From positions 3,286,001-3,350,000 of the forward strand of contig NC_060021.1 of the NCBI RefSeq assembly GCF_021134715.1: a DNA stretch of 64,000 nt, read 5' to 3'. Below the pieces are notes generated by a model, which had not been told where the DNA came from, did not search any database, and worked only from the letters and a program-made list of their open reading frames with translations. The position numbers and the translations under genes were made by a program. Below are positions 34,183-46,463 of this stretch, piece after piece (position 1 is the stretch's first letter; each line of letters begins with the position of its first letter). Source of the stretch: Daphnia pulex. Taxonomy: Eukaryota; Arthropoda; Branchiopoda; Diplostraca; Daphniidae.

Positions 34183-36109
34183 TTACTGAGAGGGTGGTGG
34201 AGGTTTAATGTAGCGTCGGCCCGAGCGGGTAACGCCAAGGGCGGCCACAGGAGCATGTTGACCACTGCTGGCCGAAGGGGGCACCCAAACCACCCGGTCA
34301 CGAACGGGAATACGGGAAACAAGTAAACGAGCGGGTGAGGCCGGAATCTCTCGAACAGGACGGCTGGGCGCTTCAACAGAACGGACTGGCGTAGACTCTT
34401 GTTGAGCAGACGACTGGAACACGGAAGACTGTCCAGACGGAGTATTGACACCAGCGACTGGACGGGCCGTCCTTGCGACGGCTGACTGGACAGCCACTGA
34501 TGAACTTCCACTCGGCTGAACCAAAGCCGACGGTTGAGTGGGTGGAGCGACAACCGGGCCACGTTAAAAATGCGGACGGGAAGGTTGCATGGTCCGCTGA
34601 ACGGCTGTCGGTCTGGTCGCGTTATCGACGTTAATTGCCCAGCGTGTACGACGAAACATACGCCCATCAGTTAAGCGGACGATATAAGAGTGTGGTTCTG
34701 GGCACACCACATTTACGACACCAAGTTGCCACTTCCCTTTGATCAAGGCACGAACACGTTGTCCTACAGTCAACGCAGACGACCGAACACTCACTGGGCG
34801 GGGTTGAACAAACGCCGCCGTTTGTTGGCGACGAGACAACTCTTGACGTACAAACGACGCCGGCACCAGCTTTGGAGATAAGGATGCGTCGAGAAAAGGC
34901 AGCACACCACGAAGATTACGTCCTTGAAGTAGCACTGAAGGGGCCGGTAATGAGCCGGACACCGGGGTCGAACGGATGGCTGCCAGGGCCTCCCATAGTG
35001 ATTTTCCTTCAGCAAACATCTTCAGCAAAGTGCGTTTTACCGTTTGGATGTGTCGCTCAACCAGTCCGTTGGATTGGGCGAACTCGGGACTCGACGTCAC
35101 TTGCTTGATGTTCAACGATGCACAATATTCACGGAACTCCGCACTGGAAAATTGAGTCCCGTTGTCAGACTCCAACTCCTCTGGCCGTCCAAAGTCACAG
35201 AAAAATCGTGACATCTCTTCAATGATGGCTGACGAGGTTGTTGATTTAAGGGGAACGACACACGGCCATTTGCTGTATGAGTCCACCAGCAAAATATAGT
35301 TCACGCGCTCAAACTCAAACAAATCAGCAGACACCAGCTGAAAGGCGTAATCCGGAAGCCGGACGGGATGTAACGGCAGTTTAGGGTTTCGACCACGGTT
35401 TTCTTGGCAAACCGAACAACTGGCCACCATATTTTTTACTTGATCCTCCCAACCGGGCCAATACACCGCTGACTTCGCGCGTAAAACAGACTTCGTTTCA
35501 CCGAAATGACCGTCGTGTATACCCTCCATGGTCTCGCGACGAAGGGACATTGGAACCACTAAACGACTGCCACACAATAAAACGCCTTCCACCATTGACA
35601 AATCGCTCCGCACCGACCAATACGGTTTGACTGAAGCCGGACACTGAGCACGCTTCTCAGGCCATCCTTTTTGAATCACCGTTTTCAAAAGTTGCAGAGT
35701 AGGGTCCAAGGCCGTGGCTTCGGCATAACGCTTCCTTGTGGACACGGACGTGACGAGACTATGAAGCACATGATGCACTTGGTCTTCACTATCCTGGGTG
35801 ACGTCATCCGTGAACAAACGCGGTGAAGGTGCACGGCTCAAGGTGTCGGCGATGAAAAGCTCCTTGCCGGGCTTATACACAAGCCGAAAGTCGAATCTTT
35901 GCAGTTGAAGTCGCATCCGTTGGATCCTTGGGGAGCAAGTTGCTATCGGCTTTTCCAGCAGACCAACAAGCGGTTTGTGATCCGATTCAACGGTCACTTT
36001 TTGTCCATAAACATATTGCCGGAATCTCAGCAAACCAAACTGAACCGCCAGCAGCTCCTTTTCTATTTGACAGTAACGTTTTTGAGTCTCAGTCAGTGAC
36101 GTGGACGAA
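34183..36109 (-). pseudogene. RNase H, integrase and tail of Gypsy element 2
   Basis: After the Copia junction the frame resumes with SSTSLTETQKRYCQIEKEL (RNase H) and VESDHKPLVGLL. Integrase shows CSVCQENRGRN, LVSADLFEFERVNYIL, LESDNGTQF and NGLVERHIQTVKR. The frame is stopped by TAA at 34564-34566 after QPSRPHF. The same frame then continues through VQPSGSS to a basic tail, VTRSGRRYIKPPPPSQ, ending near 34183. The downstream piece is therefore the separated C terminus of the same polyprotein, not a gene of its own. The first 20 or so residues of the longest ORF (from 36171) come from the Copia LTR. Confidence 0.87.
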
Positions 36110-36114
36110 AAAGC

Positions 36115-36290
36115 TGTTGAGCGGCAAAACCCACACCCGTCAGATGAGATGCTGTTTAGCATCCACCTCAACCCTTTTCTTGTTTATGTCAAGCTCGCTA
36201 CTAGATTATTCTCGCTCTGTCTCTTCTGTCACTAAGAACCTGGTGTGTGGAACTCAGCAACATGTGAAACTCTTTTATTCAAACTCAACA
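36115..36290 (+). repeat. 5' LTR of the Copia-type element
   Basis: The 176 bp repeat is followed directly by the initiator-Met-type primer site. It pairs with 46464-46639. Confidence 0.9.
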
Positions 36291-36898
36291 GGTTATGGGC
36301 CCAGGTTTACCGATCTCCGCAAACTAGTAGTTGAACTGTTGTTTTGCCTTCTAGTAGGCTATGTCAAAAAGAGAGAAGAAAATACTTCGCTATTTTTCAG
36401 GTTTGAACTGTTATTCCAAACAAGGTTTCATTTAATTTGCATAATACTGTTTAAGTGTCAGATAATCTTGATTGCGAAACATTTTGTATTTCGCAGCCTC
36501 TTAACACAACAAGTCTGTGAGATAAAGTATGGTTATCCTTATTTTTGCAACTACCATTTGCCTGTCGTGAAGAACATGATCAAATGCACTAAGCTTTTAT
36601 AATTTTATTTTTCTTCTTGACATAATGTTAGGTTTTATAAGTCCATGTCTCAGTACATCATGTGAATATTGTTATTGAGATGGAAGATGGACTATTCCCC
36701 TCGACTGTCAAGTACAAGCAAACTTTTGTACGGAGTGTAAGATTCTTATCTATCCCCTCTTTTTTCATTTGTTTTACTTATTATTCTTCTATTCATATCC
36801 TTAATTGTTTTCATACAAGTTATATTGTTTATCTTGAAGGCAAAATTATCCTTTTTTCTGTGATCGAACAGATATAATTGCCAAGAAAGGTCTGTAAT
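36291..36898 (+). other. Copia leader remnant, left of the DNA transposon
   Basis: The stretch begins with the primer-binding site and is then AT-rich. A 224-residue ORF crosses the LTR and leader but has no recognisable gag features. No other feature is seen. Confidence 0.5.
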
Positions 36899-36914
36899 CC
36901 CTAGCAAAGATTTT

Positions 36915-37869
36915 CGGTGTTAACCTGGGATGGTGCAAAACACTTATTTGAAACCCTTAATTCCTGGTTCAAAGTGGGTGTTCTTCACGAACCGGTCAAT
37001 TGGTAATAGAAATCCTCGCTGAAAATGTGTTTGACAGTTGTCGTGTTAAAACTGCGTTTTATACTGTTACTATCCCCGCAGTACACAGCTTGAAGCACGT
37101 GTTTTTTTCTTTCGTCCATGTCCCTTTTTTAAACCAGGTTGAACAGCGTTATACACAAGTGCAGTGCACCATGAAACAGGAATTTTAAACTTTTTTCTAG
37201 AGATTTTTTAAGGTGTGTGACACTAGAACTATTTGCGTACTAAATTGGATTGAAAAACTGTTAATATCCGTATAAGAATGTGTAAGAATTTTATTGGGGA
37301 AATAGGAGTTTCATACCGGTGTCGCACATTGAGCAACCGTTACGCATTTCTTTGTGTATAACGCCGTGCTCATACGGGGGAAATTCTAGTTTAAACCCAC
37401 ATTTTCCGCGATGACGATTTAATAATATGGCATCAAAATAACAGGCCGTAAAGCTATCACGGAAATTGTCATCTGCGTTGAAAACTGGTTTTGTACGCTG
37501 AAATTCATTTTCCTGGATTTGTGTTTGTGGTTGGCATAGCTATATTTACACCGGAATGGAACTCGCGTGAGCCTCGACGCACACACGTTCACTTCAAATT
37601 CACGTTAAATAATGCTTTTAATACGCTTTACACATGTTGTGTTTCCGACTGTCTATTTTATTGCTCTTATGTCGTCTATTGAAAGGCGCGCAAATTTAAA
37701 TGATTCATGTGCAGATGTAAAGTGAATGCTTTTTAATACTGGAGATAGCAGAGAAACTACATTACAGGAAGAAATTGTGTTCTTTTATTTCCAAATGTGT
37801 CATACACATCAACCAATGACGAAATGTACACGGCGGTTCACTTACGGAGACATTTTTTTACTTTTGTGG
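36915..37869. other. Left subterminal region of the two-gene transposon
   Basis: About 950 bp lie between the left end and the stop codon of the transposase gene. CATACCGGTGTCGCACATTG near 37312 resembles motifs in the right subterminal region. Short ORFs here lack protein-like features, and no gene is recognised. Confidence 0.5.
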
Positions 37870-40391
37870 CTATGAGATTGTGTGTCGGATAGGAGTAGCA
37901 AACCATCTGTTGCGCACATTCGGCAGGGTAATGTCAGGTAACTTGGAATAGTCTATCAACTTATAAGGAATAGTATACATTTTGCAAAGTAAGTTATTTA
38001 AATTCCATTCATTAATGCGATTGTCCAACTGCGATACAATAAATGTGTTGTATCTGCTTGATACGTAGGGCTGCACGCAAGCATTTTCTTTTATTTTAAA
38101 TGAGAAACCAACAATCAGAAAATTATTGCTATGCTTCGGAAACTCAATGAAATCGCAGCAAACAATAACACTTCCATTTTTTAATAAACAGACATTGTTC
38201 GGATATTGATTAGTCAGCACAAAATCAGGGAACACAATTTTCTTCAGTCCTTTCCATTGAGCAAATTTTACTACTATCTTTTGGCCACTGTGCTTTGCTT
38301 CTAATTTTTTCACTTCAATTTCAAATTGTTTTGAAGAATTTATGATCATTCCGTCAGCAGAAGTTGGCAGCAAGTACTTTGATCTTTCAACAAGCCTATT
38401 TCTTATCTGTTGTAACGGCAGGTTTCCCGAAGCGAGAATATTCCGGAAAAATCTGTAGAAGTTTTCGAATACAAACGCACTTAATGATTCCACCCCACAC
38501 CCATGATTCAACGCATCTTCCGGTAAGTGTGACGATAAGTGAGTAGTCGGTCGGATCGGGTACTTGAAATTTTTCAGTTGCTCAACATACATCTTCAAAA
38601 CTCGAGACGCTTCCATTATATTGTCGTGGGAGACTGGATCGTTGGCAAAACCACCGATCAACAACATGGAATACTGAAGCAATAAAAGGTTTTCTAAGTG
38701 CTCATCCTGCAAGATCCCACAAAATGCCGGAATCAAAATGTACATAAGCATATCTCTTATTTCGTGATGCTTGTACTTCTTAGCGCACTTGCTAAGGCTT
38801 CTGACATGCCTATCAAATTCACAAGGTTTACATTTTTCAAAGAGTTTTAACCGTTGATCAACTTGAAGAAGTTGTGATGCGCTCAATTTACCTTCGTTTG
38901 CTTTTCCGGCAATACCCTTGAGTCTTCCGCCTACACACCCAGCGTAAAATGTATGCATGGATTCTACAACAAAACCGGACACCATCGGAAAATTCCATTT
39001 CAGAAATGGACTGAGATCGTGAAGTCCATTAAGATGTTCGTCAAGGCAGTCGTCAGATTTCATATAAGTCAGAAAGTCTTCGTTAGTTCTACGAGGGGCG
39101 TTCACTTCTAAAAACTGAATTGTTTTTTTCTTCTTCTTTTTTGAATTTCTCTGATTCGAATGATTGTCACACGCAACACCACACTGCACACACCGCTCGC
39201 AGCTCCAGTATCCTGTATGACCTTTTACCCTTTTTAAATACGACCGCATTGGCCAGTCAGCGATGACACAACGAATGGAAACGGTGAATTGGCGGCCTAA
39301 GGTAGTATCGCCGTCGTTATTCGGATCCAGTCTTGTCAGTTCTTCAATGAAGGCAGATAAAAACGAATTAACATCTGGCTTCTCTTTGCAGTGAGCAACA
39401 CCAACGATTATAGGAGAACGTTTCTGTAATAAGATAGGCTTGCTTCGTGATGGATCGCAACTCTCGCTTACTGAATGTACAATCACACATAGAGGAATGC
39501 ATTCTGCTTGCTCGGAGTTCTCAAAAAAAAGGACGCCATCACAGCTCGCATCAATTACAATATGTGGGACGTTCGTTGTCAAAGCGGTATCGACATCTGG
39601 GTGTTGTGTATCTCCTTTAAGTAACTGCTTGGCTGCTTCGAATTCCGCTTCAGGATTAAGTTTCTCAATCTAGAGGGGAAAATGAAGTTACAGTTATAAT
39701 GTAACCTAAGCTGTATAATAATGAAATCCATAATCTATTTAATCCACTTCCTCGCATTGCTACAAAGTAATGCGGAGGGAAGGCATACATGCACTTTAAA
39801 CAAATATGTACCTTTCTTCGAATAGATAGTGGAAGGGCTTTTGGATTTGTTTTGTAAATAGCAGCATATTGCAATAAATCTGCATGGCGGTGATATAATC
39901 CTGGAGAGTCTCCGGCCAATGCACATTCAAGACCGAAGTGAGTGTACCTCCCATTTCCTTTATTATCTAAATCAACGACGGGTGGCAATCGGTGTTTTTT
40001 CCCATTCTTGCTGTTTTGACTGTAACACAATATTTTTTTAAATATACGTACTGCACGATATGTCCATTCAAAATTACCTAGGTGGGTCCTGTTCTGTCGT
40101 AGAAGATAAATGGGGCACATCACGCCCGTCGATGTACATCAATTGCTGGCCGGAAGATGGCAAGGCATCGTAATCTATAGGGGGTCTATGCTCTTTGAGC
40201 AACTCCAGCAAGTAAGTGAGGTGGCTTTTCTTTTGCATGGTACTGGCTGCCCAATGACAAAGAACTCTTTTAAATGACAACGGTTTGTTGTTAATTGGCG
40301 CAGAACTGGTAGAAATATTAATCACCGGTGTCCCTTCAAATAAATCTTCATCTTCATTTGATTGCTGTTTATCTGTCGAGGATGAATCCAT
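37870..40391 (-). CDS. Tnp2-like (CACTA/EnSpm-type) transposase, three exons
   Basis: Exons 40391-40078, 40019-39812 and 39669-37870 join with GTAATT and GTACAT donors and TTACAG and CCTCTAG acceptors and stay in frame, giving about 774 residues. The N terminus has LPSSGQQLMYIDGRDVPHL and GRYTHFGLECALAG. The core has IVIDASCDGVLFF, CVIADWPMRSYLKRVKGHTG, YWSCERCVQCG, NAPRRTNEDFL, FPMVSGFVVESMHTFYAG and SAFVFENFYRFFRN. These occur in the order expected of Tnp2-related transposases common in arthropods and cnidarians. I see no stop or shift. The start is the ATG of MDSSSTDKQQ, although upstream exons at 40.5-41.0 kb may belong to it. Confidence 0.75.
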
Positions 40392-40442
40392 ATTTAATTT
40401 AACAATGCTTTATTACTAATTATGCTCAAATTTGGTATGAAT

Positions 40443-40997
40443 CAAATCATGTGAATGTTACCAAGAGGGAGACGAAACACTGCTTGGTCATTATTAGTTT
40501 GTGGCTCTTCAGTACATTCACTTAAATTAATAAGTCTCTCAGTTTCTTCAATAATGCAGCTTTCTTCCTGGTATAAAATACAAATGCATAATAGAAGTCA
40601 TCAGAAAGACGGCAATCACTGTAAATATTAATACCATTTGCACGATGGGAGTTGGCTCATGTAGATGTTCAGGTGTTGTTGGGTTTTCCATAACATTAGC
40701 TTCCGATAAACAAACTTGGGTCTTCAGTCCAAACATCTGAGGCAACCCAGACGATAGTGAAACTAAGTGTGTCATGTACTTCTCAGGAACTCCCGTAGCC
40801 ATCCAAATAAGAAGTTCCTTCATGGCTGTTGTTTTCAGTCGCTTGTGGTATTCTGGTGTCAAATGGTTTAATTTCCTTTTTCTTTTACGTTGCTGTTTTC
40901 CACATACGAGAAGAATTTCGTCAACTTCCTTGTCACCTAATTTTGCTGCAATATCTTCCATTTCGTCTGAATGTTTTCTTAGCGACACTGCATTCAC
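40443..40997 (-). CDS. Unrecognised small spliced ORF upstream of the transposase
   Basis: The minus strand has an exon ending at 40635 with a GTATTA donor, encoding KLGDKEVDEILLVCG, a basic run QQRKRKRKLNHL and MATGVPEKYMTHLVSLSSG. An exon from 40567 follows a TATACCAG acceptor and encodes CIIEETERLINLSECTEE. It may be the 5' part of the transposase gene or a separate accessory protein. A GAATGCAG acceptor-like string just after the first ATG suggests that the true 5' end lies further right. I do not recognise a family. Confidence 0.4.
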
Positions 40998-41453
40998 ACA
41001 GACAAAGACGATATAATTTAAGATAAGACAAAAACATATGTATGTAGTTATTTATTACCTATGGGGAAATATTTCCAATGAAGAGCTTGTAACAGCTTCC
41101 AGCATGCACTCTCGCACTGCGCAGTTTTCAGGAGATACAGACGACTTGACGTAGTAACCATGGATACCAGGGCTAATGCTTTGATGGATACGCACACCAT
41201 CCGTCTTTTGTTTTTTTACGCATGGTCTAGTGAAACTTGAAAGAGCAGACAGAATTCATCATATTTTTTGTATGGAAGTGAAGTTCGAAGCGTGGTTTTC
41301 TAGTTTGGTGTATAATCTGGTAATTAAACACATAATAAGTTTTATAACCTGTCGTTTTGCCCCTTTACTTTTAGAAATGTACCCGTGTTTTTTTTAAAGT
41401 GAAATCAAAGATGCTATAACGAGTTATTGTTTGTTCGTAGTAGGATATAAGTA
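40998..41453. promoter_or_regulatory. Divergent intergenic region of the two-gene transposon
   Basis: About 450 bp separate the starts of the divergent genes, so a shared or back-to-back promoter must lie here. No clear TATA box or initiator stands out. The assignment rests on gene layout. Confidence 0.4.
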
Positions 41454-43549
41454 ATGGCCAGCAAAAGTGCTCAGATAGAAAATGGTGGAGAGGATTCGTT
41501 ATTAACTAGTGCCGTGACGCCCGTTAGTTATTGTGCTTTCCAGGTATTACTACTGTATGACAACTTTTTTTTCAAACATATGCTAAAGTTATTGTGTTAC
41601 TGTAATAGGTGGGTAGATTGCAACTTCACTGGAAGGGCGAGCATAGGCTGGAACAAACGAGTGAGGAAAGTGCCCAGAACAACCTTAACTCTTTGAAGTA
41701 TTACCTGGTCAAAACTGTAGAAACAGACGAAGACTTTAAAGAAAAAGCTTTCTTTAGTTGTGTTCCAACAACTTGGGTTTCCGTGTGCATGAAGTTCATG
41801 TTATACCCCCCCGTTGGGACACATTCTGCAAACGGAAGACATCAAGAACCGAATCAATGGAGAAGTAATGTTTTTAAAAGGTTTCGTTATCCAACGAAAG
41901 ATTGGTTTGAGTACGACATTGTGCAAATTTTCAATTTAGTAAAACCAGGTAAAACAGAAAAATCTTGAGTATATTACATTGCATGTGATATTCTTAATTT
42001 GTTGCATTAATCCTCTTTCAGGGAGTCATGATCGGATCTTTAAGGCTGCAACCGCAGCATCTAAAGGCATGAAGAATTTTGAAGATCTGCTCAAGTCTGA
42101 TAATGATGAGTCATTAGGCCGGGGGAACCGAGTAAAAAGAAAAAAAGTTTTAGAAGACGCCGAAATGGAGCAGCCCAAGAAGAGAAAAGTGAAAAAATCA
42201 ACTGAGGAAAAGGAACTGATGGCCGTTCCAGCAACTACTCTGGCCAAGGCCGACAACGATAAAGATTTACAATCAAGTTCCTCTGAATTAGATAACTACA
42301 ACGTCATTGACAATGTAGTGTTGCCTCACCTTGCAGATAACTGGAACAGTCATGATGATTACAACAGTAATCAAGGTATATTGATATGCAATGTACATGT
42401 ACTTAAAGTTTTTAAAATTTGGATTATATATGTAACAGGGGACTTATCAGCACCAATTGAACAAACTTGGCTTGAACAACCGGATGAAACGATGGAACAA
42501 GTTGGAACACCAATCCCCGATAAAACAATAATGGACTTAGACACTCTGGAACTGTGTCCTTCTACATCTTCATCTAATAGTGGAGGTGAGTGTTATCTGT
42601 TACAGTGGTGTTAATACTAAGAAACTTTGAGAATATCAACAACATTTAATGCTATTTAAAATCATTCTTTGTTCAGGTCCTCCCAGCGAGCCATCTTGGA
42701 TGCTCCAGCATGTTCTTCATCAAGCCCTTGAACGCTTAACCTGTGTTGAAAATGGAATTAGTGCCATTGAAGCCAAAATGTCGACAAACTTTCTATTAAT
42801 CGTGGAGAAGTTGGAGGCATTAGACCAAAAAATTGAAAAAATGCGTAAAGTTGCAATCCACAAAATGGCAGAGACTGATTTTGATCATCATACATCTGTG
42901 GTAGAAACGTACTTAAAAGAATTACCAGTAACGACGACGAAGGCTGTGGAAGCCATTGATGTACTTTTGCAAGACAACACTTTGGCAGTAAGCCTTGTAA
43001 GTATACGTGTTTTAATTACTTACGTTTATTTCCATTTACTATCTCAATTTTCAATGATACAGGTTTTTGTTTTTGTCGAAAAACTGAAAACAGTTAAAAC
43101 GGTTAACAAGTTTTTCTATCAGATGTTGGGCTTCCTGGTAGCAAAGGATGTCAGCAATAGCTTGCAGTGGAAAATGAGCCCAAGGGGCAGAGATAACAGG
43201 CCTGGAATGGCTGGCCTTTTCAATTTGTTGGCTGTTTTCGGAGGTAACGTAATGACTGTCAGAATTGTTTCGAAAATTTTAACTTACATATTTTCCATGC
43301 AATTTAGTGGCCGCAAGGATTTTTGCTCAGAAGAAAGGAGAAAAATTAAATGAGGGCCGAATCCAGCAGCTTGTACGCGATGCTAGGAAAACGCACGCTC
43401 GCGAATATCGTGCCACCTCTCGCGATAACAAACAAGATGAGGTTGTAATTGACGCTCCAACAGGACCGAACATTGAAGATAACGATGGGATTACACTAAA
43501 ACAACACATTGATCGACTGCAAATACTAGTGAACAATTTCACCCTTTAA
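41454..43549 (+). CDS. DUF4806-like accessory protein, seven exons
   Basis: Exons 41454-41543, 41609-41948, 42022-42375, 42439-42585, 42677-42996, 43063-43243 and 43308-43549 join with GT-AG introns of 64-91 bp and keep one frame. The N-terminal part, with TTWVSVCMKFMLYPP and KRFRYPTKDWFEYDIV, resembles the segment usually found ahead of DUF4806 in transposon-linked proteins. A Lys-rich region (VKRKKVLED, PKKRKVKK) looks like a nuclear localisation signal. A coiled region, KLEALDQKIEKMRKV, precedes the DUF4806-like end with ELPVTTTKAVEAIDVLLQD, LVAKDVSNSLQW and EGRIQQLVRDARKTH. It may be a DNA-binding partner of the transposase; that role is inferred. No lesion is visible. Confidence 0.68.
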
Positions 43550-44278
43550 TGTGTTATACTTTTGACATGTAATATGTGGCTTGGTTTTCGGATTTCCGGT
43601 TTTCGCACCTCGAGAAGTCATTTTTTGTTTGTTTTCCATTTATATTTTGGAGACCCAATGGACTGTATCAGTCCATCACTCCCTGGCGATAGCGTTATTT
43701 ATTATTGTGTTTGACTACATTCCAATTATTATTTCAATTTTACGGTGTGATTCAAAATAAACTAGCCAGTATTCAACTAAGTTTGTGTTAAATGAGACAT
43801 TACTTGTTTTCTTGCAAATTGCGAGGTTGGGTCCCGTGAAGTGTCAACTTAAGATTGCAACGGTTAAGAACTAGTGTGGTATACCAGTGCAACTGAACAG
43901 TTTGAAACTGGAACGACCCACCAGTATATAGGATGGGTTTGAAACTGGAATAATTAACAAGTAAATTGAAAGGGTTTGGTACTGGTGTGGAGCACCATTT
44001 ATTTTTAGAAGCGTGAGTAACAAAACTGAAGAGAACACTAGTTCAAAATTGAGGTTTAAACGGGTGTATATTCCCAGAACGTTCTCGGGTAAAATTACAA
44101 AACTATACCAAATAAAAACAAACAAAGAGAATGAACTGTAGAACGAATACCGGTGTGATTCGCTCCATATCACGCGAACAAGAAGTGTTACACCAGTGTG
44201 ACTCACCAGTATCACACTTTACACCGGAGAGCCACACCAGTTCAACACGGGATCCCACCCGCAAAAACTTTGCTAGGG
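43550..44278. repeat. Right subterminal region of the two-gene transposon
   Basis: The region repeats short motifs: ACCAGTGCAACTG, GTTTGAAACTGGAA (twice), CACCAGTAT (twice), GGTACTGGTGTGG, ACCGGTGTGATTC and ACACCAGTTCAACACGG. They occur in both orientations and end at the terminal AAAACTTTGCTAGGG. Such clustered subterminal repeats are typical transposase-binding regions of CACTA-like elements. No gene is present. Confidence 0.6.
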
Positions 44279-45475
44279 ATGCAAATAGAAGAAAGCTCTT
44301 CTGATTTGTTTTCCCTGTTACTCTGGGAGAGTACATTAAGATTATCAATACCAATTAAATATTACTTATCGTAGAAATTAGTTTAGATTCCAGTAACCAC
44401 TGAATTCTCTCCAACAGGTTCTAATTATTCTATCTGACATCTCATTCAGGTCTGTTGTCCGATGTGTGTTATTTGACGTTGTTTTTTCTCTGAGAGACTT
44501 GTACTGAGAGGCAGGTGTATATTTCTTTTCAAGTTCGATGGCCCACTTTCATATGTTTACTTCACAAACTTTGCATCAAATCCATTGACCTGTTTTTGAC
44601 TAACCTCTCATCTATCTATGTTTTGGGTGTAACAACGCAAAATGGAGCCACGCAAGAAGGAAAAATCACGAGCAGCCGGACAGCCGTGATTGAATAGTCT
44701 GAGGAAAATCTATCAAGTATCAACCAACTGCCACCAATTCTACTATAATTATTGGACGCCATTACGGAACGGAATCGAGAATTGGCTATTGATCGTAACA
44801 TCCTTCTCAGTCTTCTTTTACTGCTTGTACGACCTTTTACTAATTGCCAATATTGGTGTATCATTATTTATTTGGTTGATTCAATCAAACATCGGCAAAA
44901 TGGTGTCTCTAGGCTTATTTAACTTATTTTTTTATATTTCTCCCTAGCTAGTCTTGTTATTCCTTTTAGAAGAATTCTGATCCTTGACAGTGTGGCGAAC
45001 CGGCGACTATATCTTACAACTTCTAAGGTTATCACTGTAACACAGTGCCACTTCACGACTGCACGGGATGAAGGCAGCCTGGCGGACCACCACTCCTTCT
45101 AGGCCAAAGCTGGATCTGTTAGGCTTACATGGTTTTGATGAAGTCTCATTTTAGGGAGAGTACAATCTACGATTTTTGCTTAACAATTATGCGTTCAAAA
45201 GTTCGTTTAATTTTGATCGAGTTTGCTAACCCCATTTTAAGTTAAGACAAAGTAAAATGATTCTTCATGCAGTCTTTAAACTGCTCGCAGACTTAATTAC
45301 TACAGATCTCCGACTTCAATTTTAGGGAGAGATTTAAACGTAAAAATAGATGTTGGAGATTCCAGAATTCCGAGGGTAAACGTGATTTCACAAATTCAAT
45401 GGAGTGAATTTTCCGTAATGAAAATTTGCAGTCATGCCGAAACTGAAGCAAGAACTTTTCTCTCGGTATGTGAAC
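44279..45475. other. Copia interior remnant without recognised genes
   Basis: Several short ORFs exist, but none carries Copia motifs that I can identify. The stretch lies between the DNA transposon and the 65 bp tandem repeat, so it is presumably degraded Copia sequence. Confidence 0.4.
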
Positions 45476-45895
45476 ACGAGAAAATCTTTGAGTCTACACA
45501 TGGACTGTGATTCCAAATCACAGGTAACTGATTGAATGTGTATGAGAAAATCTTTGAGTCTACACATGGACTGTGATTCCAAATCACAGGTAACTGATTG
45601 AATGTGTTAGAGAAAATCTGAGTCTACACATGGACTGTGATTCCCAATCACAGGTAACTGATTGAATGTGTATGAGAAAATCTTTCGAGTCTACACATGG
45701 ACTGTGACTGAATCACAGGTAACTGATTGAATGTGTACGAGAAAATTGTTCATTGTCTACACGTGGGCTGTGACCGAATCACAGGTAACTGATTGAATGT
45801 GTACGAATCACAGGTAACTAATTGAATGTGTACGAGAAAATTGTTCATTGTCTACACACGGGCTGTGACTCTAGACTCACCGGCAACCGATCAAG
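45476..45895 (+). repeat. Tandem repeat, unit about 60-66 bp, six to seven copies
   Basis: Units begin GAGAAAATCTTTGAGTCTAC or GAGAAAATTGTTCATTGTCT and contain ACATGGACTGTGATTC, AATCACAGGTAACTG and ATTGAATGTGTA. Copies start near 45478, 45543, 45611, 45673 and 45738, with a partial copy at about 45800 and another at 45834. Divergence rises to the right. GTGATTCCAAATCAC in each unit is a small hairpin. It sits just before the Copia RNase H remnant. Confidence 0.85.
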
Positions 45896-46117
45896 TGTGT
45901 ATGAAAGGAACTAATGGTTTATGTGGGAACAGGCCTAATGTAACTTGCAGACAGCCGAACAATATGATCACACATGGTTGAGAAACTGTGTAAACGTTTT
46001 TTGTCAAAATGTCAGACCTTCCCCCGAAGTTGATCCCGGCCGACCCAAGTGTCCATCTCGCATCAGACAACGTCTCAAAGGGTGAGGGAGAGAAGACTGC
46101 CTTTTCCGTACCCCTAC

Positions 46118-46400
46118 CGTGAAGCAGTCGGCGCCCTCCTCTACGTCGCACTGATGACTAAAACGGACATTGCATAACCCGTCGGACAGGACTATGGAAT
46201 CTGGCTAGGTGGAAGCCAAAGTGGACTCATCGGATACACCGACGCTAACTTCGACGGCGATCGAGATGACTGCCGTTCCACCTCTGGAGGTATTTTTTCT
46301 TTCATGGTGGCCCTGTAGCGTGGTTCAGCAAGAAATAGCCCGATATCGCACAATCGACTTCAGAATTGGAGTGAGAAAATTCACCGACTGAGCAGCAACA
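46118..46400 (+). pseudogene. Copia RNase H remnant
   Basis: A plus-strand frame encodes AVGALLYVALMTKTDIA, then after a stop GLIGYTDANFDGDRDDCRST and SGGIFSFMVAL. This is the typical end of a Copia polyprotein (RT/RNase H with DADW-like and RRSTSG-like blocks). Stops and missing segments show decay. It identifies the surrounding LTR pair as Copia-type and confirms plus orientation. Confidence 0.75.
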
Positions 46401-46463
46401 TCTAAATCCCCTTTTTTCTCTTTTGATTAAATCCATCTTCCGTTTGTTTGTTTTGAGGGAGAG

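Larger units (their letters stand above)
36899..44278. mobile_element. Two-gene DNA transposon (Tnp2-like plus DUF4806-like)
   Basis: The ends share CCCTAGCAAAG(A/T)TTTT in inverted orientation: 36899 on the left, and AAAACTTTGCTAGGG at 44264-44278 on the right, each flanked by AT. Inside are a spliced Tnp2-like transposase gene on the minus strand (40391-37870) and a seven-exon DUF4806-like gene on the plus strand (41454-43549), transcribed divergently. Subterminal regions hold many CACCAGT, ACCGGTGT and CCAGTGTGA motifs, especially 43870-44240, as CACTA-type elements have. The termini do not start with canonical CACTA, so the superfamily is inferred from the transposase. Confidence 0.65.

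Noticed and set aside
34183-34524. Separate 113-codon gene
   Set aside because: It is the same frame as the Gypsy 2 integrase ORF after a single TAA, and its end with RSGRRYIKPP is a typical Pol tail.
37219-43876. Transposon bounded by CACTAG at 37219 and CTAGTG at 43869
   Set aside because: The strings are short and their flanks (TGA and TGG) do not form a duplication; the CCCTAGCAAAG pair further out matches better.
45476-45895. CRISPR-like or regulatory array
   Set aside because: The unit is a contiguous tandem repeat without unique spacers and lies inside a degraded Copia element.
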